Below, in pieces: positions 7,611 through 13,577 of a DNA stretch of 15,362 bases. The DNA comes from Clostridia bacterium (GTDB lineage: Bacteria; Bacillota; Clostridia; Lachnospirales; Lachnospiraceae). The position numbers and the translations under genes were made by a program. The notes beneath the pieces are model-generated. The model was not told where the DNA came from. It saw only the letters and a program-made list of their open reading frames with translations, and searched no databases. The stretch covers positions 1 to 15,362 of the forward strand of contig BNZI01000019.1 in the NCBI GenBank assembly GCA_026000945.1. The letters are read 5' to 3'. The first letter of the stretch is position 1. Every line of letters starts with the position of its first letter.

Positions 7611-7612
7611 TT

Positions 7613-7640
7613 CTAAAAAAAGAACTTACTTAACAGTAAG
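7613..7640 (-). terminator. Intrinsic terminator of the SRP RNA gene
   Basis: On the minus strand, CTTACT (7640-7635) pairs with AGTAAG (7630-7625) around a 4-nt loop, then TTCTTTTTTT follows. It lies about 30 nt beyond the SRP RNA 3' end. The stem is short but the T-tract is good. Confidence 0.6.
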
Positions 7641-7671
7641 CCCCTTTTTTATTTTATTCTTAGGTTCAATT

Positions 7672-7945
7672 TATGTACTCCGTGCATTCTGCGTTGTATA
7701 TTTACCATAAGCGTTACCTAAACAGCCAACTCAGCTCAGGCACTCTCACGGCACATGAGAGCTTTTGCTTAGTGCTGCTTCATTCCTGACCTGACACGGT
7801 TCGCAAATTCTCATTGCGTAAGACCCAAACGTCAACATCGCTTATTCAGGGCAGCCCTACCGTAAAATATCCGAAACAGAATATCACCCCTGCTAAAGCG
7901 GATTGCAGGTACAGGACACCGCTAACTTCCCAGCTGCACGGATAA
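7672..7945 (-). ncRNA. ffs: Signal recognition particle RNA (large bacterial type)
   Basis: This is the RNA scaffold of the SRP, which pairs with Ffh to target membrane proteins. On the minus strand the 5' part 'CCGTGCAGCTGGGAAGTTAGC' (written here in pieces: CCGTGCAGCTGGG, then AAGTTAGC) is followed by GGTGTCCTGTACC and the conserved GACGTTTGGGTC stretch. The S-domain signature is near 7780-7800: GTGTCAGGTCAGGAA with GAAGCAGCACTAAG, which gives the GGAA tetraloop of helix 8. The ends pair: TCCGTGC (near 7943) with GCACGGA (near 7680). At about 274 nt with an Alu-type domain, it matches the Bacillus/Clostridia form. It has its own near-consensus promoter and terminator, so it is monocistronic. 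The exact ends are estimates from pairing. Confidence 0.93.
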
Positions 7946-7950
7946 GTTTG

Positions 7951-7979
7951 AGTATAACCTTTCTCCCAAACTTTGTCAA
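7951..7979 (-). promoter_or_regulatory. Promoter of the SRP RNA gene
   Basis: TTGACA (7979-7974), a 17-nt spacer and TATACT (7956-7951) on the minus strand match the housekeeping consensus closely. The initiation point would be about 7 nt downstream, near 7944, in agreement with the expected 5' end of the RNA. Confidence 0.9.
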
Positions 7980-7990
7980 GTATAAGCAAT

Positions 7991-8074
7991 CTAATCAATA
8001 TACCTTTTAATCAAACGAATCAAGCCAAGTAAAATTCCACAGGCTCCAATAATCACAGAAATTGTTTGTGACAT
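7991..8074 (-). CDS. 27-residue hydrophobic peptide, type I toxin-like
   Basis: Translation of the minus strand gives MSQTISVIIGACG, then ILLGLIRLIKRYID and a stop (27 residues). A hydrophobic stretch (residues 4-19) is followed by a basic Arg/Lys end, the layout of small membrane-active peptides such as holin-like or TxpA/Fst-type toxins. A GGGGGTG ribosome binding site lies about 5 nt before the ATG. It ends 12 nt before the -35 box of the SRP promoter. A possible promoter, TTGGAG with 17 nt to TAGATA, lies upstream at about 8100-8128. No antisense RNA gene can be proved. Family membership is inference; the ORF could also be a membrane microprotein or a chance frame. Confidence 0.45.
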   Translation of the reverse strand: MSQTISVIIGACGILLGLIRLIKRYID

Positions 8075-8112
8075 TCACTTCACCCCCACGGGATTTTTAT
8101 CTAATTGTTTTA

Positions 8113-8242
8113 GTGACATACTCCAATCACTTCATATCGCCATCTGCTATTAAAGTGATGGTTTCTCGCTCAAGATTACAAAAGCAACCAGTACCAGCGA
8201 GCTATCCCCGTATTGCCTTACGGTTCTTTTTCATTCCTCACC
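8113..8242 (+). repeat. Diverged IS200/IS605-end-like repeat, copy related to 14361-14483
   Basis: It starts GTGACATACTCC (8113-8124), and has an inverted pair ATCACTT/AAGTGAT (8126-8132, 8153-8159), then GGTTTCTCGCTCAAGAT. Further on are GAGC-ATCC-CGT and ACGGTT blocks. The same ordered blocks are present at 14361-14483, so the two are diverged copies of one ~125-bp unit. This is a form typical of single-strand transposon ends or solo guide-RNA scaffolds. No transposase frame is nearby. Confidence 0.6.
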
Positions 8243-8402
8243 TAATGCTTCCTTATGTCTAGCAATATTATCTAATAGCGATTTAAAGCAAGGCAATGAT
8301 TTTCAAATTATGTTAAAGACAAAAATAGAAACATCTGCTATCTAGAAAATGATCGCTTGCTTTTATTTTAGCAATAGCAATCCTGCCTCTAATGAGCACT
8401 AG

Positions 8403-8582
8403 TATATCATGATTGCGCCAATTTGAATGTGCTTTGCACATCAACTTCCTACTCAAATTGTGTGCATTAACGATATAATAAGCGTTTATGCTTATTATAT
8501 CATGATTGCGAAGTCAATCATGGTCGCGCCAATTTGAATGTGCTTTGCACATCAATTTCCTAATCAAATTGTGTGCATTAAC
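8403..8582. repeat. Pair of 57-bp direct repeats
   Basis: The segments 8415-8471 and 8526-8582 match at 55 of 57 positions. Each contains CAATTTGA...TCAAATTG arms around a TGTGC-TTT-GCACA hairpin. Upstream of each is TATATCATGATTGCG (8403-8417 and 8496-8510). The second copy also has an inserted CATGATTG/CAATCATG palindrome (8501-8508, 8515-8522). High identity suggests a recent duplication in a mobile or regulatory context. Confidence 0.85.
8472..8501. repeat. Perfect 12-bp palindrome between the direct repeats
   Basis: GATATAATAAGC (8472-8483) and GCTTATTATATC (8490-8501) around a 6-nt spacer. Each arm contains TATAAT. A sister palindrome occurs at 8700-8731. Confidence 0.85.
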
Positions 8583-8590
8583 TGAAGCTT

Positions 8591-8673
8591 AATCAGAAGG
8601 AGTTTTTCTCCCCTGCTGATTGTAGCTGAAGCGATCAGGTGCCTAGTCGCTCTTGAACCTATGGTGATTAGAG
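8591..8673 (+). repeat. Hairpin set resembling that at 3613-3644
   Basis: AATCAG (8591-8596) pairs with CTGATT (8616-8621) around GGAG/CTCC with a T5 loop. It is followed by a CGCTCT/AGAGCG hairpin (about 8649-8673). Together with the palindromes on both sides, the stretch 8472-8731 forms a compact, fully structured unit of about 260 bp, possibly an RNA-coding or transposon-derived element. Confidence 0.5.
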
Positions 8674-8699
8674 CGAGTTGGGAATGTGGTAAACTTCCA

Positions 8700-8731
8700 T
8701 GATATAATAAACGTTCTCGTTTATTATATCA
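8700..8731 (-). terminator. Perfect 14-bp palindrome, possible cls terminator
   Basis: TGATATAATAAACG (8700-8713) pairs perfectly with the complement at 8718-8731, with a 4-nt loop. It lies 44 nt beyond the cls stop codon, so it could end that transcript, but there is no long T-tract. Its sequence is close to the palindrome at 8472-8501, so repeat origin is equally likely. Confidence 0.45.
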
Positions 8732-8775
8732 CAAATCACCTGCTTCGTAAAGAATGGACGGGATATAGATACTCA

Positions 8776-10254
8776 CTAAAGTAAAGGGGAAAGCAAGCGG
8801 CAACACTGTTCTTTAAACCGTATAAGCAATGGTCGTTTGCTATAAACAAATTTTGTAATCTCTCTAGAATCTTCTTTGTCTTTTTGAAAGTAACCTTCCA
8901 TTTCTTGCGTGATTTCCCGATTATGAATTAAAGCATTCACTTCAAAATTCAATTCAAAGCTGCGAATATCCATATTTGCCGTGCCAAAACAACAAATTTC
9001 TTGGTCAACCATCATCCCTTTTACGTGCAAAAATCCCTTTTCATAAATATAACATCTTGCTCCTTCTTCCAATAATTCTCCCATGTAAGAATAGGTTGCC
9101 CAATAAACAAACGGATGATCAGGTTTAGAAGGGATCATCAGCTGTACATCTACGCCTGATTTTATCGCAATTTTCAAAGCAGAAAGAATAGCTTCGTCTG
9201 GAATAAAATAAGGAGTTTGAATGTAAATACTTTTTGCGGCTTTGTGAATCATACGCAAATAATTGTCACGAATAACGCAATAACAGGAATCTGGTCCACT
9301 GGAAATAATTTGTACAGGAATATGAGAAACATCAGAAGGAATCTGTTCCGAAAAATAATCCAAAGTAGCAAACAAATTTTCTCTAGTGGTATAATTCCAA
9401 TCCAAAGAAAATAACAATTGAAGACTCACCACACAAGCCCCTTCCAATCGCATATGTGTATCTCTCCAATGACCGTATTTTTCATTTTTAGATATATATT
9501 CACGACCAATGTTGATTCCTCCAACATAAGCAATTTTTCCATCAATAATCACAATCTTTCGATGATTACGGTAATTAATTCGAAAGTGAAAACGTTTAAA
9601 CGTAGCCGGAAAAAATTCACCGACTTTAATCCCCTCTTTCTTTAAACGTTTCCAAACCCGTTTAGGCATTACGACGCTTCCTAAACTGTCATACAATATT
9701 CGGATAATCACACCTTGTTTGGCTTTTTGAATCAACAAAGCACTAATTTTACGAAACACTTCATCATCCCTAATAATATAATATTGCAAATGGATATAGT
9801 GTTTAGCATTTTCTATATCTTTTAATAAAGTGTCAAACTTATCATTTCCCTCAATAAAAACCTTTACTTTATTTTTTTGCGTATAAACTGCACCGGCAAC
9901 TTCTAAATTATACAAGAATAAGTCTGAAAATCTATTCTGCCGATCAACTTCTTTTAAATAATTTTCTTTCCAAAAAGACTCTTTTTGTGTCCGCATAATG
10001 AAGTTTAATTTATCTTCTATTTCCTTAATTTGAAACATGCGCATTTTATAAAGATTCTGACCAAAAACGAGATAAAGTAAAAATCCAAAAATGGGGATGA
10101 AATTCAAGACAACCAGCCAAGTCCAAACAAGCTTTGGCTCTCTACGTTGAAAGAAGACAATCAGAATGGAGAAAATAAAGTTAATCACAATAAGATGATC
10201 TAGCATCCAAATCCATATCTCATACCCTTTGTTAAGCCATTCATGAACATCCAT
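8776..10254 (-). CDS. cls: Cardiolipin synthase (PLD superfamily)
   Basis: A 492-residue membrane enzyme that condenses two phosphatidylglycerols to cardiolipin and glycerol. Two transmembrane segments (about 19-35 and 42-66) precede two phospholipase-D HKD motifs: HRKIVIID (His231, Lys233, Asp238) and HVKGMMVD (His410, Lys412, Asp417), each followed by the typical 'GG-N-G' (245-250) or 'GTANMD' (424-429). Length and layout match bacterial Cls. An AAGGAG ribosome binding site lies just before the ATG. It is monocistronic: upstream and downstream regions contain only repeats. A weak promoter candidate (TTGATT, 16 nt, TATAGT on the minus strand near 10332-10360) overlaps a repeat. An unusual feature is the Cys-rich 'EQCCRLL' C-terminus, but the active-site set is complete. 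Confidence 0.95.
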   Translation of the reverse strand: MDVHEWLNKGYEIWIWMLDHLIVINFIFSILIVFFQRREPKLVWTWLVVLNFIPIFGFLLYLVFGQNLYKMRMFQIKEIEDKLNFIMRTQKESFWKENYLKEVDRQNRFSDLFLYNLEVAGAVYTQKNKVKVFIEGNDKFDTLLKDIENAKHYIHLQYYIIRDDEVFRKISALLIQKAKQGVIIRILYDSLGSVVMPKRVWKRLKKEGIKVGEFFPATFKRFHFRINYRNHRKIVIIDGKIAYVGGINIGREYISKNEKYGHWRDTHMRLEGACVVSLQLLFSLDWNYTTRENLFATLDYFSEQIPSDVSHIPVQIISSGPDSCYCVIRDNYLRMIHKAAKSIYIQTPYFIPDEAILSALKIAIKSGVDVQLMIPSKPDHPFVYWATYSYMGELLEEGARCYIYEKGFLHVKGMMVDQEICCFGTANMDIRSFELNFEVNALIHNREITQEMEGYFQKDKEDSREITKFVYSKRPLLIRFKEQCCRLLSPLL

Positions 10255-10306
10255 ACTTTTCTCCTTTTCATCAAGTTTTAGAAGCTGTATTCATTGTAAA
10301 ACAGTC

Positions 10307-10445
10307 GTCATGTACTCCCACCACTATAAGGGCACGGACTTCTTAATCAAGACTCGCAACTTAGAGCCATTCACACTAGCCTAAATGTCCAGATTTTAAG
10401 TAGATTTTCCACCCTACACTGTAACCTTCTTACCTCACCTATGGC
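10307..10445 (+). repeat. Decayed IS200/IS605-end-like repeat upstream of cls
   Basis: It begins GTCATGTACTCCCACCAC, then ATAAGGGCACGGACTTCT, with the same order as GAACTACCCACTAC / AAAGGGATAGTGGCTTCT at 3190-3222. A CACCTATGG block follows (about 10435-10443), like that near 3294 and 8658. The order of shared blocks, not overall identity, is the evidence. Confidence 0.45.
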
Positions 10446-10551
10446 CCAATATCCATCATAGCGCTTTTTTGTCTTTCGTAAAATATCTTATTACTGAAGT
10501 AAATTTTTTATCACCATTTGTCCTGTCGTCCATATATTGTTTATATAATTG

Positions 10552-10593
10552 CTCTATAAACTCAAGTTTAAGTCTTGAAAGTCATTTATAGAG
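10552..10593 (+). promoter_or_regulatory. Leader hairpin and likely promoter region of the GX3-repeat gene
   Basis: CTCTATAAA (10552-10560) pairs perfectly with TTTATAGAG (10585-10593), enclosing TCAAG/CTTGA. Just upstream, TTGTCC (10519-10524) and TATATA (about 10542) with an 18-nt spacer form a moderate promoter. A TAGGAGG site follows before the ATG. The hairpin would sit in the 5' leader of the transcript. Confidence 0.5.
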
Positions 10594-10623
10594 TGAATTA
10601 ATTAATTTTAGGAGGTATTACCC

Positions 10624-11250
10624 ATGGGTAATTGTGGTTGTCGTACAGGATTATTAAATAACGGTGTAGGACGTTCCGGAACAAACACTGGTGTTTGTAA
10701 TATAGCAGGAACAGGCTGTAATAATACAGAATCAAATATAAGGGAACAAGTCCGTAGAAGTTATGAAAACGGATATAAAAATGGCTGCGCAAATGGCAAA
10801 CAGGTAGGTTTTCAAGAAGGTTTTGAAGCTGGCAAAGCAGAGGCTTATAAAGCCGGTTTTGAAGCTGGTTGCGCTCAAGGCAAACAACTAGGTTTCCAAG
10901 AAGGCTTAGAAGCTGGTATTGCCAGAGGAATCGCTCAAGGCAAACAAATCGGATATCAAGAAGGCGTGGAAGCTGGCATTGCTCAGGGTATCGCTCAAGG
11001 CTGCGCACAAGGCAAACAAATCGGATATCAAGAAGGTGTGGAAGCTGGATGCGCACAAGGCAAACAGATCGGCTACCAAGAAGGCTATTCCGCAGGATAT
11101 CAAGATGCAAAAGAGGAATGTGCTGCTACTACTTCTTCAAGCTCAAGCTTTGTAACCCCGGTATACAATTCTTGCGCAGTTACACCTACAACAACAAGCG
11201 CTTGTAACTCCGGCTGCAACAATGGCTGCAATTCCGGTTGTGGATGTTAA
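10624..11250 (+). CDS. Cysteine-rich protein with long GX3 (glycine every fourth residue) repeat
   Basis: A 208-residue protein of unknown function. From Gly50 to Gly158 there are 28 positions spaced by four; 27 are Gly and one is Ala (74). The tetrads are mostly GKQI, GYQE, GVEA, GIAQ and GCAQ, in blocks such as GKQIGYQEGVEAG. This glycine ladder would form one long amphipathic helix with a smooth face suited to tight helix packing, like the GX3 tracts of FliH or the Yae1 type but much longer. There are 15 Cys: C4 and C6 at the start and a CNSGCNNGCNSGCGC tail (194-208). A Ser/Thr tract lies at 169-175. There is no signal peptide. TAGGAGG precedes the ATG. The blocks look like recent internal duplications. 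A self-assembling or spore/surface structural role, or metal binding, is inference. Confidence 0.8.
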   Translation: MGNCGCRTGLLNNGVGRSGTNTGVCNIAGTGCNNTESNIREQVRRSYENGYKNGCANGKQVGFQEGFEAGKAEAYKAGFEAGCAQGKQLGFQEGLEAGIARGIAQGKQIGYQEGVEAGIAQGIAQGCAQGKQIGYQEGVEAGCAQGKQIGYQEGYSAGYQDAKEECAATTSSSSSFVTPVYNSCAVTPTTTSACNSGCNNGCNSGCGC

Positions 11251-11340
11251 TTTTCATCCCCAGTCATCGCTAAGCTTTTATCCCTCATGCTAAATATGAA
11301 AATCGCACATCTAGACACTTAACTAGCCGTAAATGAACAA

Positions 11341-11370
11341 AGTCCCCACAGCACTGCACTTATGGGGACT
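11341..11370. repeat. Hairpin downstream of the GX3-repeat gene
   Basis: AGTCCCCA (11341-11348) pairs with TGGGGACT (11363-11370). On the minus strand it is followed by TTGTTCATTT, so it might act as a weak terminator for either of the convergent genes. Confidence 0.5.
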
Positions 11371-11400
11371 ACTCACTTAAGATACACTAAACGCAAATTA

Positions 11401-11454
11401 AGATGGGTGGGGGATTCAAAACACCCTACAGGTATAAGCACCCTCCACCCATCT
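11401..11454. repeat. GC-rich hairpin between convergent genes
   Basis: AGATGGGTGG (11401-11410) pairs perfectly with CCACCCATCT (11445-11454), with GGG/CCC extending inward past one bulge. It lies 31 nt beyond the rplL stop codon. It may serve as a terminator for rplL and/or the GX3 gene, or be another repeat-derived stem; no clean T-tract is visible. Confidence 0.5.
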
Positions 11455-11485
11455 AGCTTCCAAGTCCATCTCTTAGAAAAATAAC

Positions 11486-11857
11486 TTATTTTAAAGTAAC
11501 CTTTGCGCCCTCTGCTTCTAAAGAAGCTTTGACTGCTTCCGCATCTTCTTTGTTTGCTTTTTCTTTCAATACTTTAGGTGCACTGTCCACTAATTCTTTT
11601 GCTTCTTTTAGACCTAATCCTGTAGCTTCTCTTACAACTTTAATTACTTTTACTTTATTTGGACCAACTTCTGTTAATTCTATATCAAATTCTGTTTTTT
11701 CTTCTTCTGCTGCTCCTCCTGCCGCTGCGCCAACTACGACACCTGCCGCTGCAGACACACCAAACTCTTCTTCACACGCTTTTACTAACTCATTTAATTC
11801 CAATACACTTAATTCTTTAATTGCTTCAATAAATTCAGCATTTGTTAATTTTGCCAT
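11486..11857 (-). CDS. rplL: Ribosomal protein L7/L12 (bL12)
   Basis: The multicopy stalk protein of the large subunit, which recruits translation GTPases and binds L10. I chose the start at 11857 (MAKLTNAEF, 123 residues) because a GGAGG site lies 11 nt before it. An in-frame ATG at 11875 would add six residues, but that ATG overlaps the ribosome binding site. Domains: N-terminal dimerisation helices (about 1-35), Ala/Gly-rich hinge (about 36-55), and the C-terminal factor-binding domain with [16 protein letters not shown]. The usual neighbour rpoB is not downstream. It is separated from rplJ by 307 nt with a repeat inside, instead of the usual short gap. Confidence 0.96.
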   Translation of the reverse strand: MAKLTNAEFIEAIKELSVLELNELVKACEEEFGVSAAAGVVVGAAAGGAAEEEKTEFDIELTEVGPNKVKVIKVVREATGLGLKEAKELVDSAPKVLKEKANKEDAEAVKASLEAEGAKVTLK

Positions 11858-11930
11858 TTTTTTAATATCCTCCATTATGAATAAACCATCATTATTCCTA
11901 AGTCTGTATTTCTGTTTTTCTACAAACTCC

Positions 11931-12054
11931 TTGACAACTTCCCACGCCTAAAGCTGGGGGATTCTTGATTCAACGTCCGTTGCAATCAAGAAAATAATCC
12001 GTCTTACATAGACACCCCAAGTGTAGATTTCCACGTGTCCCGCGGTATATAACG
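11931..12054 (+). repeat. IS200/IS605-end-like repeat between rplL and rplJ
   Basis: It begins TTGACAACTTCCCACGCC, has a GCCTAAAGCTGGGGGATTCTTG hairpin (kept short here: GCCTAAAGC / GGGGGATTC), and ends near 12054. It shares CCCCAAGTGTAGATT (12015-12029) with the copy at 13084-13200. This is the least degenerate copy in the window and the best template for the family. Confidence 0.7.
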
Positions 12055-12164
12055 AAATTTAAACAAATCAAATGCGTAAGTCCTTTTCCACTATGTTTTA
12101 TATGCCTTTACCTTATATCTCAATACTTAAAACAAGGGATTTTACAACTTGTTCGACCCTCAAC

Positions 12165-12653
12165 TTACGCTTCTTTTGCTTTTGCAATTTGATCAAGCAC
12201 ACGAGCCAAATTTGCAATAGGGGACTGAAGACTGCCCAACAATTTGGACAACAATACTTCCCTTGATGGAATCGTAGCAATCTTTTTGATTTGATCTTGA
12301 TCGTAATGTACTCCGTCTATCATACCGCTTTTTAAACTCAAATTTTCATTTTGTTTAGCAAAATCATGCAAAATTCTTGCCGGAGCAGAAATATCTTCCT
12401 GTGCAACGGCTATTGCTGTCGGACCTGATAAATCATCCGACAAAGATTCAAATTCTGTACCTTGAATCGCTAATTTCAGCAAAGTATTTTTATAAACTTT
12501 ATAAGATACTTTGGATTCCCGTAAACTCTTACGTAAAGCAGTGTCTTCACCTACTGTCAGTCCGCGATAATCAGCTAAAACCACAGCTTTTGCCTCTTTT
12601 AAAAGTTCTTTAATTTCATCAACAATAGACTGTTTAGTATTTACTTTCGCCAT
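12165..12653 (-). CDS. rplJ: Ribosomal protein L10 (uL10)
   Basis: A 162-residue stalk base protein that anchors L7/L12 dimers and binds its own mRNA leader for autogenous control. The conserved N-terminal RNA-binding domain shows 'VVLADYRGLTVGEDTALRKSLRE' (about 24-46), KNTLLKLA (55-62) and SGPTAIAV; the C-terminal helix (about 135-162) binds L7/L12. AAGGAGGG lies just before the ATG. The L10-type leader and a terminator hairpin lie directly upstream at 12654-12888. It is the first gene of an rplJ-rplL unit with its own promoter, and is separated from rplA by a 924-nt repeat-filled region. Confidence 0.96.
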   Translation of the reverse strand: MAKVNTKQSIVDEIKELLKEAKAVVLADYRGLTVGEDTALRKSLRESKVSYKVYKNTLLKLAIQGTEFESLSDDLSGPTAIAVAQEDISAPARILHDFAKQNENLSLKSGMIDGVHYDQDQIKKIATIPSREVLLSKLLGSLQSPIANLARVLDQIAKAKEA

Positions 12654-12888
12654 GCGTACCCTCCTTAATTAATTTGTGGTGATCTTTGGGGAAATTTTTC
12701 CCTAAAAAACAAAAAAACCTTTCTTCAATGCTGCTGAAGAAAGGAAATCTATATACTGCCATGAAAACATGGCAAAATATTGGACTTAATAATAAAATCT
12801 TAATCAGATTTTATTCATTTTCCTCGGTAGGTTTCTAGCAAAAGAAATCACCTTTGCTAAAAATTATGTCTTGTGACACCTACATTCT
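12654..12888 (-). ncRNA. L10 leader (autogenous control element)
   Basis: On the minus strand the leader contains the L10-binding signature: GAAGAATGTAGGTG (12890-12877) and CCTACCGAGGA (12831-12821) flank the kink-turn-like region, with TAGCAAAGGTG in between. The pairing GTAGG/CCTAC closes it. Further stems follow: AATAAAATCT/AGATTTTATT (12791-12815) and GCCATG/CATGGC (12758-12773). It ends in an intrinsic terminator. In Bacillota, L10(L12)4 binding to this RNA lowers rplJ-rplL expression; the arrangement here supports terminator-based attenuation. The start is set by the promoter at 12895-12922. Confidence 0.85.
12711..12744 (-). terminator. Intrinsic terminator (attenuator) in the rplJ leader
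   Basis: CCTTTCTTCA and TGAAGAAAGG (plus coordinates 12718-12727 and 12735-12744) form a perfect 10-bp stem with a 7-nt loop. On the minus strand seven T's follow (12717-12711). Its position 57 nt before the rplJ start codon fits attenuation by the L10 leader. Confidence 0.88.
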
Positions 12889-12894
12889 TCAGAA

Positions 12895-12922
12895 ATTATA
12901 TATTTACATTGTCAATTGACAA
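12895..12922 (-). promoter_or_regulatory. Promoter of the rplJ-rplL unit
   Basis: On the minus strand TTGTCA (12922-12917), a 16-nt spacer and TATAAT (12900-12895) form a good promoter, placing initiation near 12888, just at the L10 leader. The -35 box is the reverse of the TTGACAACT-type edge of the repeat at 12916-13020, so the repeat may have supplied part of the promoter. Confidence 0.75.
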
Positions 12923-13020
12923 CTCCCCTACCTAAACCTAAGTCAGAAAATTTTTAGTTCATGATGATTCCCCAAATTTAAATTTATATACACCTCAAGG
13001 TATAGGCAGAAAGTTTAAGC
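12916..13020 (+). repeat. Degenerate repeat copy, rplA-rplJ spacer (1 of 3)
   Basis: It starts TTGACAACTCCCC like the copy at 11931 and then has a decayed AAACC/AGAAAATTT-type middle. Identity is low beyond the first 13 nt, so it is the weakest member. Confidence 0.45.
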
Positions 13021-13083
13021 AAACAAAAAACAAAATTCCGCAAGTTTTCGTTTATATACGTTCTACGCCTTAGCTATCTCTAA

Positions 13084-13200
13084 TGACAACTCTCCATGTC
13101 CAAAGTCGATAAATCCTTAGTCCATCGCCCATTACAATCCAAAAGATCATCTTACTTAGAGGCCCCAAGTGTAGATTCCCGAAACTTTCGCAGTATAAAA
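13084..13200 (+). repeat. Degenerate repeat copy, rplA-rplJ spacer (2 of 3)
   Basis: It starts TGACAACTCTCC, includes ATTACAATCC and CTTACTTAGAGG, and then the 15-nt CCCCAAGTGTAGATT (13163-13177) shared exactly with 12015-12029. The shared order of blocks shows common origin with the copy at 11931. Confidence 0.6.
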
Positions 13201-13269
13201 GTAATTATATGTCATCACTTTACATATTTTTTAGTATAACACATTAGTAATAATCTTTCAAGCAAAGTG

Positions 13270-13390
13270 TTGACAACTCTCTATATCTAAAACCGAAAAA
13301 TTCTTGGTTTATCATCCCTTGTAATCATACCAAGCGCGAATTTGTGTATCTCCCACAATAGATGATTTTATCTCTCCACCACTAACGCAA
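13270..13390 (+). repeat. Degenerate repeat copy, rplA-rplJ spacer (3 of 3)
   Basis: It starts TTGACAACTCTC, with GTAATCATACCAAG and GTGTATCTCCC blocks in the same order as the other copies. It lies 186 nt after the previous copy. Confidence 0.5.
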
Positions 13391-13577
13391 AGGTTTTACA
13401 ACTTGTTTGCTGTTTGCAATGAGGTGAAGAAATATGGCATTGAAAAGACAGTTGAGAGGATTCAATGATAAAAAAATCCTGCTTATCAAGCTAAAACCTC
13501 TTGTCCTCCAATTGATAAATTTATATTATGCAAAAGAATAAATCTGACTTTACAGAGAAAATTTATGAAAACTTTAA
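13391..13577. other. Spacer between the repeats and rplA, with coding-like relics
   Basis: The plus strand has an open frame ending at 13461 whose last part reads RFYNLFAVCNEVKKYGIEKT-like, which looks protein-derived but is too short and has no proper start. A second short frame begins at ATG 13434 (35 codons, GAGGTG site upstream). Neither is claimed as a gene. Nothing resembling rplK is present. Confidence 0.35.

Noticed and set aside
8113..8260. tRNA or other small stable RNA
   Set aside because: No cloverleaf or T-loop motif could be found; the sequence instead matches the repeat at 14361.
8062..8262. Plus-strand frame of 66 codons
   Set aside because: It overlaps the toxin-like ORF and the repeat, lacks a ribosome binding site, and does not resemble a protein.
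10598..11110. Minus-strand and other-frame long ORFs over the GX3 gene
   Set aside because: Long open frames arise from the repetitive codons; only the plus frame from 10624 has a ribosome binding site and ordered glycine periodicity.
11529..11951. Plus-strand Ser/Ala-rich frame of 140 codons
   Set aside because: Antisense shadow of rplL, caused by its Ala/Glu/Lys codons.
12916..13390. Possible CRISPR array (three spaced repeats)
   Set aside because: Units are long (over 100 nt), strongly diverged and contain hairpins; spacers and repeats do not have the fixed short sizes of CRISPR, and no cas gene is present.
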